Position numbers and translations under genes: made by a program
Origin: Phenylobacterium aquaticum
GTDB taxonomy: Bacteria; Pseudomonadota; Alphaproteobacteria; Caulobacterales; Caulobacteraceae
Length of the DNA: 64,000 bases
Reading direction: 5' to 3'
NCBI GenBank assembly: GCA_947378305.1
Contig: CANCJJ010000001.1
Coordinates: forward strand, 186,001 to 250,000
The notes under the pieces: generated by a model
The model's input: the letters and a program-made list of their open reading frames with translations, nothing else
Database searches by the model: none
Told to the model about the DNA's origin: nothing
Part shown: positions 36,131-45,679 of the stretch, one piece after another
Numbering within the stretch: position 1 is the stretch's first letter
How the letters are laid out: the number at the start of each line of letters is the position of its first letter

Positions 36131-38043
36131 CAGACGGTCACCTGGGTGCCAAGTTCGACCACGCGCCCCGGCGGAATCTTGAAGAAGTCTGTGGGGTTGG
36201 CCGCATTCCGCATGAGGAAGATGAAGAGCTTGTCCTGCCAGAGCGGCATGCCAGACTGGGCCGATGGCACCACCGATCGACGACCCAGGAAGAAGCTGGT
36301 GGCCATGATGTCGAACTTCAGCCCCTGCTTGCGGCAGAGCCCCAGGGCCTTGGGAATGTTCGGGCTTTCCATGAAGCCGTAGGAAATGGTGAGCTTCTTG
36401 AAGTCATCATTGATTGGGCCGATCAGGACCCGGTCCTGGTCCTTGACCCTTGGCGTTTCCGCCGTAACCACGGTCAGAATGATGTTCTTCTCGTGCAAGA
36501 CCTTGTTGTGCTTGAGGTTATGCATCAGGGCCACCGGGGCCATGTCCGGGTCGGACGTCAGGAAGATGGCCGTCCCCGGGGCCCGGTGGGGCACGCGGGC
36601 CTTCAGGATTTCCGACAGGTCGACCAGGGAAACCGAATCCTTACGGGTCTTTTCGGACAGGATCTGGGTACCCAGACTCCAGGTCCACATGACCAGGATC
36701 AGGATTCCGCCCAGCACTAGGGGCAGCCAGGCCCCCTCCGGAATTTTAAGCAGGTTGGAGGACATGAAAATCACGTCCAAGATACTGAAGAAGCCGGAAA
36801 GGGTCGCTGCCATCCATGTCGGCTTTTTCCAGAAATTGCGGACGATAATGAAAAACAAGAAGTTATTGACGAACATGGAGCCCGTAACCGCCACGCCATA
36901 GGCCGCCGCAAGATTGTGGGATGACCTAAAGGTGACCAGCAGCATGAGCACGCCAATCAAGAGGAAGGTATTGACCTGTGGGACATAAATCTGGCCCGCT
37001 TGGGTCTCTGACGTCCGACGGATGTCTATCCGAGGTAGCAGACCAAGCTGGACAGCCTGCTGGGTCAGTGAAAAGGCCCCGGTAATCACAGCCTGACTGG
37101 CAATGACACTGGCAGCGGTCGCCAGCAGCAAGACGGGCCAGTAGACCGCCTTGGGGATCATGTCGAAAAAGGGGTTCAGGCGGGCCGCAGGATGGGCCAG
37201 AACCAGGGCCCCCTGTCCCAGATAGTTTAACAACAGGCAGGGCAGGACCAGATAGAGCCAGGCGGCGCGGATTGGGCCCTTTCCGAAATGGCCCATGTCG
37301 GCATAGAGGGCCTCAGCCCCGGTGACGGCAAGAAAGACACTTCCCAGGATGATAAATCCCAAAAATCCGTTATCAATCAGAAAGATAATCCCATAGTGCG
37401 GCAGGAGACCGCGAATGATCGAGGGGTTATCGAAAATGTGAAACAGGCCCAGTCCGCCCAGGACGGCAAACCATAGAGCCGTAATCGGACCAAAGGCCCG
37501 CGCGACACTGGCGGTGCCCCGGGCCTGAACCAGAAACAGGGTGATGAGTATGCCTGCGGATATCGGCAGGACGAAGGGGGCCATGGTCTGGCCCGCCCCC
37601 GGCGCATCGCGAAGGCCCTCAACGGCCCCCAACACGGACACGGCAGGGGTGATGATTCCATCGCCATAAAACAGGGCCGCCCCGATCATGCCCAAAAACA
37701 GGACCATCTGGGATCGACGGCCCAGCGCCCTTTGCGCCAGCGCCATGAGCGCCAGGGTCCCGCCTTCGCCCTTGTTGTCCGCCCGCATCAGGAAGACGAC
37801 ATATTTGACGGTCACCACCAGGATCAGGGCCCAGGTGACCAGGGAGACAACCCCCAGGACGGACAGCTCGCCGGAGAGCCCGGCCCTCGAATGGGCCAGG
37901 GCCTCGCGCATGGCATAGAGCGGGCTCGTCCCGATGTCGCCAAAGACAACACCCAGGGCTCCTATGGCCAGGGCCCGGAAACTTTCCTTGTGGGGGTGAT
38001 GCTCTCCGTTTGAGTCGGAAGCAGTCTCAGCCGAGTCGGCCAT
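36130..38043 (-). CDS. kup: Low-affinity potassium transporter Kup
   Basis: Kup (Trk-D) is a proton-coupled K+ importer with 12 membrane helices. The 637-residue protein opens with a short acidic/His-rich leader, then FRALAIGALGVVFGDIGTSPLYAMREAL, the family hallmark. VFLMRADNKGEGGTLALMAL and LFYGDGIITPAVSVLGAVEG follow. A cytoplasmic domain of about 180 residues completes it. The downstream 125-residue gene overlaps its stop. It is divergent from nfuA with a 159-bp gap. Confidence 0.97.
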   Translation of the reverse strand: MADSAETASDSNGEHHPHKESFRALAIGALGVVFGDIGTSPLYAMREALAHSRAGLSGELSVLGVVSLVTWALILVVTVKYVVFLMRADNKGEGGTLALMALAQRALGRRSQMVLFLGMIGAALFYGDGIITPAVSVLGAVEGLRDAPGAGQTMAPFVLPISAGILITLFLVQARGTASVARAFGPITALWFAVLGGLGLFHIFDNPSIIRGLLPHYGIIFLIDNGFLGFIILGSVFLAVTGAEALYADMGHFGKGPIRAAWLYLVLPCLLLNYLGQGALVLAHPAARLNPFFDMIPKAVYWPVLLLATAASVIASQAVITGAFSLTQQAVQLGLLPRIDIRRTSETQAGQIYVPQVNTFLLIGVLMLLVTFRSSHNLAAAYGVAVTGSMFVNNFLFFIIVRNFWKKPTWMAATLSGFFSILDVIFMSSNLLKIPEGAWLPLVLGGILILVMWTWSLGTQILSEKTRKDSVSLVDLSEILKARVPHRAPGTAIFLTSDPDMAPVALMHNLKHNKVLHEKNIILTVVTAETPRVKDQDRVLIGPINDDFKKLTISYGFMESPNIPKALGLCRKQGLKFDIMATSFFLGRRSVVPSAQSGMPLWQDKLFIFLMRNAANPTDFFKIPPGRVVELGTQVTV

Positions 38044-38202
38044 TCAGAATTCTCCGGAGCGCGCAAAAAGCGTCCCCTTGGCCAGCCCCATGCCGTCCTG
38101 AGCGCCGCGCGATACACCCTTTCCGAAAGGGGTTCAATCGTCGCCCGCATGTCACAGCGTCTCAGGCTTGCATCTGACCCAACAAACCGCCACATCTGGG
38201 AC

Positions 38203-38775
38203 ATGTTTATCCAGACAGAACCCACACCGAACCCCGAAGTCCTGAAGTTCCTGCCTGGCCGTCAGGTCATGGAGGACGGGTCCCGGGACTTCCGCTCAGC
38301 CGAGGATGCCCAGGCAAGCCCCCTGGCCGTCGAAATTTTTTCCATCAGCGGCGTCACCCGGGTCTTTTTTGGCGCGGACTTCATCACCGTGGGCAAGGAC
38401 GCCGATCAGCCCTGGACCCATTTGAAGGCCCCGATCCTGGCCGCCATCATGGATCACTTCACCTCCGGCAAGTCGCTCTTTGAGTCTGACGCTTCCGAAG
38501 CGGGCGGCCATGACGATGGCAGCTATGATGGCGAAACGGCCCAGGTCGTCGCGGAAATCAAGGACCTGCTGGACAGCCGTATCCGCCCGGCCGTGGCCCA
38601 GGATGGCGGCGACATCCTCTTCAACCGATTTGAGCCGGACACCGGCGTCGTCTGGCTGCACATGCGCGGGGCCTGCTCCGGCTGCCCGTCGTCTTCGGCA
38701 ACCCTTAAGGCTGGCGTCGAGAACATGCTGAAACACTATGTTCCGGAAGTTACCCGCGTCGAACAAGCCCTTTGA
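38203..38775 (+). CDS. NfuA/NifU-type iron-sulfur carrier
   Basis: The 190-residue protein has an N-terminal Nfu_N domain (MFIQTEPTPNPEVLKFLPGR). A C-terminal NifU-like domain follows with the cluster-binding motif ACSGCPSSSATLKAGVENML near residue 160. These carriers deliver Fe-S clusters to target proteins. The track ORF starts 18 codons upstream; ATG 38203 matches the family. It opens a long plus-strand cluster, 24 bp before tsaB, which includes fur and miaB, consistent with iron-sulfur and tRNA modification needs. Confidence 0.93.
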   Translation: MFIQTEPTPNPEVLKFLPGRQVMEDGSRDFRSAEDAQASPLAVEIFSISGVTRVFFGADFITVGKDADQPWTHLKAPILAAIMDHFTSGKSLFESDASEAGGHDDGSYDGETAQVVAEIKDLLDSRIRPAVAQDGGDILFNRFEPDTGVVWLHMRGACSGCPSSSATLKAGVENMLKHYVPEVTRVEQAL

Positions 38776-38799
38776 CCCTGGGGTATCGTTAGGTCCGCC

Positions 38800-39444
38800 A
38801 TGAAGGTTCTGGCCCTTGAGACCTGCCTGGCCGCCTGCTCGGTGGCCCTGCTGGACGGTGATGAGGTCATCGCCCGCCGAATTGAGCCCATGACCCGTGG
38901 GCATCAGGAACGCCTGGCCCCCCTGGTGGCTGAGCTTTTGGCCAGTGTCCGGTTTGACCTGTCCGGCCTGGACCGCATCGGGGTCACGGTCGGGCCGGGC
39001 TCCTTTACCGGACTGCGGATCGGCCTGGCCTTTGCCAAGGGCCTGGGGGCCGCCCTGGACAAGCCTGTCTGCGGAATCGGTGTCCTGGACGCCCTGGCCT
39101 GGCCGCATAGAGTCCATGAGGGCCTGGTTCTTGCCGTCCTGGAGGGGCCTCGGGACCAGGTCTATTTGCAAACCTTTCAGGCGGGCCAGTCGACCTGCAC
39201 ACCCGCCGCCGTTCCGGTTGAACTGGCTGTGTCCTGGCTGAAGATCCAGCCCAGCCTCATGGTCGGCACCGGCCTGGAGGCCCTGGCCAGCCTGCCGGCC
39301 GGGATTGCGCGTTTGCAACAGGGCCAGATTGACCCGGTTGACGTGGCCAGACTCGCCGCCCGGGCGATCCCGGGCGATCTCAAGCCCCTCTATCTGCGCG
39401 CGCCGGATGCCAAATTGCCGGGCGGCAGGGATCTTCCGGCATGA
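38800..39444 (+). CDS. tsaB: tRNA threonylcarbamoyladenosine biosynthesis protein TsaB
   Basis: TsaB partners TsaD in making t6A37 in tRNAs that read ANN codons. The 214-residue protein has the family start MKVLALETCLAACSVALLDG, then GHQERLAPLVAELL and the ASKHA motif GVTVGPGSFTGLRIGLAFAKGL. Its stop overlaps the rimI ATG (ATGA), so the two genes are coupled. Confidence 0.94.
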   Translation: MKVLALETCLAACSVALLDGDEVIARRIEPMTRGHQERLAPLVAELLASVRFDLSGLDRIGVTVGPGSFTGLRIGLAFAKGLGAALDKPVCGIGVLDALAWPHRVHEGLVLAVLEGPRDQVYLQTFQAGQSTCTPAAVPVELAVSWLKIQPSLMVGTGLEALASLPAGIARLQQGQIDPVDVARLAARAIPGDLKPLYLRAPDAKLPGGRDLPA

Positions 39445-39899
39445 TCCGTCCTGCTGACCTGCCCCAGGAGGGTGCCCTGCTGGCCCAGATTCACGCCCTG
39501 GCCTTTTCGCCGGGCTGGGCGGCCCCGGAATTGACGCGACTGGCCTCAGGGCCGGGGGCCTTTGCCCTGGTGTCGGACGAAAGCGGCCTGATCCTGTGTC
39601 GCGCCGGGGGTGGCGAGGCCGAGATCATTACCCTGGCCGTGGACCCCGCCCGTCGGCGTCAGGGTCTGGGGCGCGCCCTTGTCGAGGCTGCGGCAATTTT
39701 GGCGCGGGATCATGGGGCAGAGGCCATGTTTCTTGAGGTTGCCGAATCCAATTTGGCGGCCTTAGCCCTCTATGCCCGGACAGGATTTGAGACCGTAGGA
39801 CGACGCCCCGGCTATTATTCCCAGACCGGCGGTCCGCCCGTTGATGCCATTGTCATGCGGTGGCACCTTAACAGCGGCCCGGCTTCGCCCTATTCTTGA
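39441..39899 (+). CDS. rimI: Ribosomal protein S18 alanine N-acetyltransferase-like GNAT enzyme
   Basis: The 152-residue protein is a GNAT acetyltransferase with the acetyl-CoA loop VDPARRRQGLGRALVEAAAIL and the C-terminal block VAESNLAALALYARTGFETVGRRPGYY. Adjacency to tsaB and fur fits RimI, which acetylates the N-terminal Ala of ribosomal protein S18. The start overlaps the tsaB stop (ATGA). Confidence 0.88.
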   Translation: MIRPADLPQEGALLAQIHALAFSPGWAAPELTRLASGPGAFALVSDESGLILCRAGGGEAEIITLAVDPARRRQGLGRALVEAAAILARDHGAEAMFLEVAESNLAALALYARTGFETVGRRPGYYSQTGGPPVDAIVMRWHLNSGPASPYS

Positions 39900-39922
39900 T
39901 GGGAACCGAGCCAGGAGCCCCC

Positions 39923-40330
39923 GTGGACCGCATCGAGAACCTCTGTATCCAGCAGGGCATGCGCATGACCGAACAGCGCCGGGTCATTGCGCGGGTGCTC
40001 TCGGCGGCCCTCGACCATCCGGATGTCGAGGAACTGCACAGGCGCGCCTATGCCGTAGACCCGCATATCTCCATTGCGACCGTCTATCGCACGGTCCGCC
40101 TGTTCGAAGAGGCCGGGATTATTGCCCGACACGACTTCAGGGACGGCCGGTCGCGCTATGAAGAGGCCCCGGAAACCCACCACGATCACTTGATCGACAT
40201 GAAGACGGGCAAGGTTGTCGAATTCATGGACGCCGAGATCGAGGCCCTTCAGGAAGCCATCGCCCGCCGACTGGGCTATCGGCTCATCGATCACCGTCTG
40301 GAGCTCTATGGAATGCCGTTGGACGAATGA
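39923..40330 (+). CDS. fur: Ferric uptake regulator Fur
   Basis: Fur-family repressor controlling iron homeostasis. The track starts at a TTG (39896), but the GTG at 39923 has aggag five bases upstream and gives [20 protein letters not shown] (135 aa). The winged helix contains [20 protein letters not shown] and [19 protein letters not shown]. Metal-binding residues lie in [15 protein letters not shown]. The usual C-terminal CxxC motifs are not visible, as is common in alphaproteobacterial Fur. It lies between rimI and miaB and overlaps miaB by four bases (ATGA). Confidence 0.93.
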   Translation: MDRIENLCIQQGMRMTEQRRVIARVLSAALDHPDVEELHRRAYAVDPHISIATVYRTVRLFEEAGIIARHDFRDGRSRYEEAPETHHDHLIDMKTGKVVEFMDAEIEALQEAIARRLGYRLIDHRLELYGMPLDE

Positions 40331-41727
40331 GCGCCCCTGACGAGTTGCACCCAGGTCCCCTGGACCCCATAACGGCCACCATGTCCCCACCCAGCAAGCG
40401 CCTCTACATCAAGACCTATGGCTGTCAGATGAATGTCTATGACAGCGAGCGCATGGCCGATGTCCTGGCCCCCCTGGGCTATGCCATGACCCAGAGCCCG
40501 GAACAGGCCGATCTGGTGGTGCTCAATACCTGCCATATCCGCGAGAAGGCGACCGAGAAGGTCTATTCAGAGCTTGGCCAGATCCGGCGGATGAAGCTTG
40601 ACCAGGCCGCCCTCGGCAAGACCATGACCATTGCGGTGGCTGGCTGCGTCGCCCAGGCAGAAGGCGCGGAAATCATGCGTCGCCAGCCAGCGGTGGATCT
40701 GGTCGTCGGCCCCCAGGCCTATCACCAGCTGCCGGAACTGATCGCGCGCACCCACCGCGCCAAGGGCGAGCGGCTGGCCGCCGACTTTGCTGCCGAGGAC
40801 AAGTTCGACGCCCTGCCCACAAGCCGAAACCCGGGCGGTGTCACGGCCTTTCTCACGGTCCAGGAGGGTTGCGACAAGTTCTGCACCTTCTGCGTTGTCC
40901 CCTATACCCGGGGTGCCGAGTGGTCTCGCCCGCCAGAGGCCATCCTGGCCGAAGCCCGGTCCCTGGCCGAACAGGGTGTGCGGGAAGTCACCCTGCTGGG
41001 CCAGAATGTGAATGCCTATTCCGCCGAGGGCGGGCTGGCCGCCCTGGTGCGGTCCCTGGCCCGGATCGAGGGTCTGGACCGGATCCGCTACATGACCAGC
41101 CATCCCCGGGACATGGATGAGGCCCTGATCCAGGCCCATGGGGAGATCCCCGAACTCATGCCCTTCCTGCATCTTCCGGTGCAGTCGGGCTCTGACCGAA
41201 TCCTGAAGGCGATGAACCGCGCCCACACGGCGGAGAGCTATCTGAAGCTGATCGAGCGGGTTCGTCAGGCAAGGCCCGACATTGCCATATCCGGCGACTT
41301 CATTGTGGGCTTTCCCGGCGAGCGGGAGTCGGACTTCGAGGCCACCCTCGATCTGATCCGGGCTGTTGGCCACGCCTCGGCCTTTTCCTTCAAATACTCC
41401 AAACGACCCGGAACCCCCGCCGCCGCCCTCCCGGGCCAGGTGGACGAGGCGGTGAAGGATGAGCGTCTGGCCCGACTGAACGCCCTGCTGGACCTCCAGC
41501 AAAAGGACTTCAATGCCGCACAGGTTGGCAAGGTCCTGCCCGTCCTGTTTGAGCGGGCCGGTAGACATGATGGCCAGCTGGCCGGGCGCAGTCCCTTCCT
41601 CCAGGCGGTCCATTGCGACGGGCCCCTGGACCTGATCGGCCAGATTGTCCCGGTCAGGATTGATGGGTCCGCAAAGATGAGCCTGACCGGCACGCGGATT
41701 GGGCACGAGGATTTGGTGAATTCATGA
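40327..41727 (+). CDS. miaB: tRNA-2-methylthio-N6-dimethylallyladenosine synthase MiaB
   Basis: MiaB is a radical SAM methylthiotransferase acting on i6A37 of tRNAs. Markers are [20 protein letters not shown] in the N-terminal UPF0004 domain and [18 protein letters not shown]. The radical SAM motif is [19 protein letters not shown] (CxxxCxxC). A C-terminal TRAM domain ends near [11 protein letters not shown]. The ATG at 40327 overlaps fur (ATGA); an internal Met at 40381 ([14 protein letters not shown]) could also be used. It is coupled to phoH downstream (ATGA). Confidence 0.97.
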   Translation: MSAPDELHPGPLDPITATMSPPSKRLYIKTYGCQMNVYDSERMADVLAPLGYAMTQSPEQADLVVLNTCHIREKATEKVYSELGQIRRMKLDQAALGKTMTIAVAGCVAQAEGAEIMRRQPAVDLVVGPQAYHQLPELIARTHRAKGERLAADFAAEDKFDALPTSRNPGGVTAFLTVQEGCDKFCTFCVVPYTRGAEWSRPPEAILAEARSLAEQGVREVTLLGQNVNAYSAEGGLAALVRSLARIEGLDRIRYMTSHPRDMDEALIQAHGEIPELMPFLHLPVQSGSDRILKAMNRAHTAESYLKLIERVRQARPDIAISGDFIVGFPGERESDFEATLDLIRAVGHASAFSFKYSKRPGTPAAALPGQVDEAVKDERLARLNALLDLQQKDFNAAQVGKVLPVLFERAGRHDGQLAGRSPFLQAVHCDGPLDLIGQIVPVRIDGSAKMSLTGTRIGHEDLVNS

Positions 41728-42677
41728 GCAAGTCGGCAGAGTTTTTCACGCTTTCCGACGCCACTGCCCACGCCGTTGTCGGCCCCTCCAGCCGACATGC
41801 CGCCCTCATCGAGGATGCCTTTGACGTCCTGATCGAAACCCCCGGTGGTGGTCTGGCCGTCAAGGGCGACAGCCGGGCCAGGGGATCGGCAAAACAGGTC
41901 CTCCAGGCCCTGGCAGAAAAGGTCGAGAAGGGCCAGGCCATTGCCGAGGCCGACGTCCGCGTCGCAATTGGCCGTGTGCGGGTGGGCCGGGGTTCGGCCC
42001 CAGGGGCCCTGCCCACCGGTCGTCGGGGTCAGGTCTCCCCCAAGACCGTGGCCCAGGCCCAGTATCTTCAGACCCTCTCAGATTGTGACCTGGTCTTTGG
42101 CCTGGGTCCCGCCGGAACCGGCAAGACCTTCCTGGCCGTGGCCCACGGGGCGGGCATGCTTTTGCGGGGCGAGGTCGAGCGCCTGATCGTGTCCCGGCCG
42201 GCAGTGGAAGCCGGCGAGCGGCTTGGCTTCCTGCCCGGCGACCTGTCTGAAAAGGTGGATCCCTACATGGCACCGGTCTGGGAGGCCCTGACCGACATTC
42301 TGGGCGTGGACCAGTTTCGGCGGCGACGGGACAAGGGCGAGATCGAGTTGGCCCCCATCGCCTTCATGCGCGGCCGGACCCTGTCCCATGCCTTTGTGAT
42401 CGTCGATGAGGCCCAGAACTGTTCGCGCCTGCAGATGAAAATGGTCCTGACCCGCATAGGTGAGGGCGCGCGCATGGTGGTGACCGGTGACCCCAGCCAG
42501 GTTGACCTGCCCCATGCCAGTGATTCCGGACTGGCCCATGCCGTTGGCCTGCTGGAAGGCGTGAAGGGGGTTGGCGTATCGCGATTTACCGCCACGGACG
42601 TGGTCCGACATCCCTTGGTCGAGCGGATTGTTCGCGCCTATGAGGGCGAAAAGAGCCCCTCCAGGACGGGCGCGTGA
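41724..42677 (+). CDS. PhoH-like ATPase
   Basis: The 317-residue protein is a PhoH family P-loop ATPase with [22 protein letters not shown] (Walker A) and [23 protein letters not shown] (Walker B), plus [14 protein letters not shown]. The phoH-ybeY pair is conserved in many bacteria and linked to RNA/ribosome quality control. Its stop overlaps the ybeY GTG (GTGA). The N-terminal 110 residues include a KH-type region. Confidence 0.93.
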   Translation: MSKSAEFFTLSDATAHAVVGPSSRHAALIEDAFDVLIETPGGGLAVKGDSRARGSAKQVLQALAEKVEKGQAIAEADVRVAIGRVRVGRGSAPGALPTGRRGQVSPKTVAQAQYLQTLSDCDLVFGLGPAGTGKTFLAVAHGAGMLLRGEVERLIVSRPAVEAGERLGFLPGDLSEKVDPYMAPVWEALTDILGVDQFRRRRDKGEIELAPIAFMRGRTLSHAFVIVDEAQNCSRLQMKMVLTRIGEGARMVVTGDPSQVDLPHASDSGLAHAVGLLEGVKGVGVSRFTATDVVRHPLVERIVRAYEGEKSPSRTGA

Positions 42678-43162
42678 TCACCATTGATCTTGAGGTCGAG
42701 GATGAGGCCTGGCTCCTGTCCCTGCCCAATGTCGAATCCCTGGCCCAGACGGCCGCCCGGGCTGCCCTGGCGGAGGCCGGACGCGAGGCAAATCTCGTCA
42801 TATTGCTGACCGGAGATGGCGAGGTTCGCGACCTCAATCTCCGCTTTCGTGCCCAGGACAAGGCCACCAATGTCCTGTCCTTCCCGGCCCCGGAAAATCC
42901 TGAAGGCCATCTGGGCGATCTGGCCCTGGCCCACGGGGTCTGCCTTCGGGAAGCTCTGGCCCAGGACAAGCCCCTGGCCCATCATCTGCAACATCTTGTG
43001 ATGCATGGCGTCCTGCACCTTATCGGCTATGATCACGAAACCGATGCCGAGGCCCTCATTATGGAGGATCTGGAGCGGGCAGCCCTGGCCGGCCTTGGGA
43101 TCGGCGATCCCTATGCAGAAGCGCCCGAGGCGGCAGAACGAGGAGACGATGGCAAGTCGTGA
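42674..43162 (+). CDS. ybeY: Endoribonuclease/rRNA maturation factor YbeY
   Basis: YbeY is a metal-dependent endoribonuclease for 16S rRNA 3' end maturation and ribosome quality control. The 162-residue protein shows FRAQDKATNVLSFPAPENPE, LGDLALAHGVCLREA and the zinc-binding motif HHLQHLVMHGVLHLIGYDHE (HGxLHLxGYDH). It starts with GTG overlapping phoH. The following corC-like gene starts inside its last 14 bases. Confidence 0.96.
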   Translation: MITIDLEVEDEAWLLSLPNVESLAQTAARAALAEAGREANLVILLTGDGEVRDLNLRFRAQDKATNVLSFPAPENPEGHLGDLALAHGVCLREALAQDKPLAHHLQHLVMHGVLHLIGYDHETDAEALIMEDLERAALAGLGIGDPYAEAPEAAERGDDGKS

Positions 43163-44045
43163 CGAGTCCAGCAAGGCCGCCCCCCGGAGGACCTTGCTCA
43201 CTGCCCTGGTTCAGCGCTGGCGCGGGTTAAGGCCCGGGCCCGTCAGTGTGATTTCCGACGCCGAGGCCCTGGCGGACGCCCAGGGCGGGCGACTGGTCGA
43301 TCAGGCCCAGGCCTTTCAGAACCTCAGGGTCGAAGACGTCATGACGCCCCGGGCCGATATTGTGGCCGTCGAACTGACCACGCCCCTCAAAGAGCTCGTC
43401 CAGCGCTTTGTCGAGGCGGAACACTCCCGTATGCCGATCTATCGGGAGACCCTGGACGATCCGGTGGGGGTGGTTCACGTCAAGGACGTCTTTAAGCTGA
43501 TGGCGGGGGCCGCCGCGCCAAAACCCCGCAAGGCCGGGACCGGGGACCTGATCCTGCAGAAACTCCGGCGCGATGCCCTCTATGTTCCAGCCTCCATGCG
43601 CGCCGCCGACCTCTTGCTGCGGATGCAGGGGACACGGACCCACATGGCCCTGGTGATTGACGAATTCGGGGGCACCGATGGTCTGGTCACCCTGGAGGAC
43701 CTGGTCGAAGCCGTGGTGGGCGAGATTGACGATGAACATGACGAAGCCCAGACGGCGGGCGTGATTGCGCGGCCGGGCGGGATATTCGAAGCCGACGCCC
43801 GAGCCCCCCTGGAAGAACTCGAAGCGGCCATGGGACAGGACCTGGCTCCGGCGGATCTTGAAGAAGATATTGATACCGTCGGGGGCTTCGTGACGGCAAT
43901 TGCCGGTCGGGTGCCACAGCGCGGCGAGGTGATCACCCACGCCGACGGTTTCGAGATTCAGGTCCTGGATGCCGATCCTCGGCGGGTGAAACGCGTTCGT
44001 ATCCGCCCGACGGCCCTGGTTTCGCCGACCCCTGTGTCCACCTGA
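43149..44045 (+). CDS. CorC/TlyC-like CBS-domain protein
   Basis: The 298-residue soluble protein has two CBS domains (about residues 60-180: RVEDVMTPRADIVAVELTTP and GDLILQKLRRDALYVPASMR). It also has a CorC_HlyC C-terminal domain (ALVIDEFGGTDGLVTLEDLVEAVVGEI). Such proteins are linked to Mg2+/Co2+ homeostasis or hemolysin-like activity; the exact role is unclear. The track start lies in ybeY; the ATG at 43149 has gaggaga just before it. The gene order phoH-ybeY-corC-lnt is conserved in proteobacteria. Confidence 0.9.
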   Translation: MASRDESSKAAPRRTLLTALVQRWRGLRPGPVSVISDAEALADAQGGRLVDQAQAFQNLRVEDVMTPRADIVAVELTTPLKELVQRFVEAEHSRMPIYRETLDDPVGVVHVKDVFKLMAGAAAPKPRKAGTGDLILQKLRRDALYVPASMRAADLLLRMQGTRTHMALVIDEFGGTDGLVTLEDLVEAVVGEIDDEHDEAQTAGVIARPGGIFEADARAPLEELEAAMGQDLAPADLEEDIDTVGGFVTAIAGRVPQRGEVITHADGFEIQVLDADPRRVKRVRIRPTALVSPTPVST

Positions 44046-44050
44046 CGATC

Positions 44051-45631
44051 ATGGGCTTGCGCGGGCGGGAGCGACTATTCTGCCTCCTGGCGGGGGCCAT
44101 GCCAGCCCTGGCCTTCCCGCCCTTTGGAATCCTGCCCGGCCTGGCGGGCTTTGGCCTCTTGCTGAGCCAACTTGACCGTGACGATCCCAAGCCCCGCTGG
44201 GCCGCCTTCCGGCGCGGCTGGCTGGCCGGTCTTGGGTATTTCGGGGTCAGTACCTGCTGGGTGGTGGAGCCCTTCTTGGTGGATGCCCGGACCTATGCCT
44301 GGATGGCGCCCTTTGCCCTGGTCCTCATGGCCACGGGCCTGGCGGTTTTCTGGGGACTTGCCGGGCTGATCTACAGAACCTTTCGTCCCAATGCGGCCTG
44401 GCGGCGCTGCCTGGTCTTTGCCGGAGCCCTGGCGGGGATGGAGTGGCTGCGCGGCCACGTCTTTACGGGCTTCCCCTGGGACCTTCCCGGGGAGGTCTGG
44501 AAATCCGGAACAGCCCCCTCGCAACTGGCCTCCGTCATCGGAGCCTATGGCCTGACCTTTGTCACCCTGGCCCTGGCGGCGTGCTCAGCGGCCTTTTGGG
44601 ACCGGAAAGATCGGGGCGACCGCATCTGGGCAGGCCTGGTGATCCTAGCGGGACTGGCGGGGCTCTATGGCTGGGGAAGCCTGCGTCTGGCGGAGGCGCG
44701 GCCCCCCGAGGTCACGGCCCCCGTAATCCGGTTGGTCCAGGCCAATATCGACCAAAAGACAAAATGGCGGGCTGAAAATCTGGACATGATTTTCGCCACC
44801 TACCTGGACCTGACGACGCGGCCCGGGGCGCGGACCCCCGATGTCGTGGTCTGGCCGGAAGGGGCCCTGCCCGCTGTGATCGACGACCTGCTGCAACCGG
44901 GCAGCCCCTATCTGTCGCGACTGACCCTGGCGCTCAAGCCCGGACAAACCCTGATGATGGGGGCCAATCGCGCGGGCTACGGACCCGAGGGCCAGACCCT
45001 CTATTTCAACAGTCTTGTTGCCCTCCGGCGCGAGGTCACCGGTGAGTTGAGCCTCTCCGGAGTTTACGACAAACACCGGCTGGTTCCCTTTGGAGAATTC
45101 CTGCCCCTGGGCAGGCTTGCCGGACAAGTGGGTCTGCGCAGCCTGGTCCACATGCCCGAGGACTTCACCCCGGGCCCCTCGCCGAAGATCATGACCCTGC
45201 CCGGCCTCCCCGCCCTCCAGCCCCTGATCTGTTACGAGGCCCTGTTTCCAGGCTTCATGGCCGAGGCCAGGGCCCTCGGTGGCCACCGGCCCGACTGGAT
45301 TCTCAATGTCTCAAACGATGCCTGGTTTGGCTCGACCAGCGGGCCCTGGCAGCATCTGAACATGGCGGGTTACCGCGCCATCGAGGAAGGCCTGCCCCTG
45401 GCGCGGGCCACGCCAACCGGCGTCACGGTCATGCTGGATGCCTATGGCCGGGCCGTGGGCGGGCACAGGCTGGGTCTGGGGTCCCTGGGCATTATTGACG
45501 CGCCCCTGCCGCGCGCGCTTGGCCCGACGCCCTATTCCCGTTGGGGCGATCGCTTTCTGTTCCTCATGCTGATTGGGTCGGCACTGCTTGCGGGATATAA
45601 AGATTTCTTTATAGGATTGCGGAAGGCCTGA
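44051..45631 (+). CDS. lnt: Apolipoprotein N-acyltransferase
   Basis: Lnt adds the third acyl chain to lipoproteins in the inner membrane. The 526-residue protein has six N-terminal membrane segments and a nitrilase-like domain. Catalytic residues are visible as VVWPEGALPAVIDDLL (Glu), GVYDKHRLVPFGEFLPL (Lys) and LQPLICYEALFPGF (Cys). SNDAWFGSTSGPWQHLNMA follows. It lies 5 bp after the corC-like gene; metK follows after 48 bp. Confidence 0.97.
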   Translation: MGLRGRERLFCLLAGAMPALAFPPFGILPGLAGFGLLLSQLDRDDPKPRWAAFRRGWLAGLGYFGVSTCWVVEPFLVDARTYAWMAPFALVLMATGLAVFWGLAGLIYRTFRPNAAWRRCLVFAGALAGMEWLRGHVFTGFPWDLPGEVWKSGTAPSQLASVIGAYGLTFVTLALAACSAAFWDRKDRGDRIWAGLVILAGLAGLYGWGSLRLAEARPPEVTAPVIRLVQANIDQKTKWRAENLDMIFATYLDLTTRPGARTPDVVVWPEGALPAVIDDLLQPGSPYLSRLTLALKPGQTLMMGANRAGYGPEGQTLYFNSLVALRREVTGELSLSGVYDKHRLVPFGEFLPLGRLAGQVGLRSLVHMPEDFTPGPSPKIMTLPGLPALQPLICYEALFPGFMAEARALGGHRPDWILNVSNDAWFGSTSGPWQHLNMAGYRAIEEGLPLARATPTGVTVMLDAYGRAVGGHRLGLGSLGIIDAPLPRALGPTPYSRWGDRFLFLMLIGSALLAGYKDFFIGLRKA

Positions 45632-45679
45632 CGGAACTCTCAGTCAGGACATACAACAGGTCTGTGCAGGAGCCACGTC

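Noticed and set aside
45632-45679. SAM riboswitch upstream of metK
   Set aside because: Only 48 bp are available and no SAM-II or other SAM aptamer consensus is recognised; a covariance search would decide.
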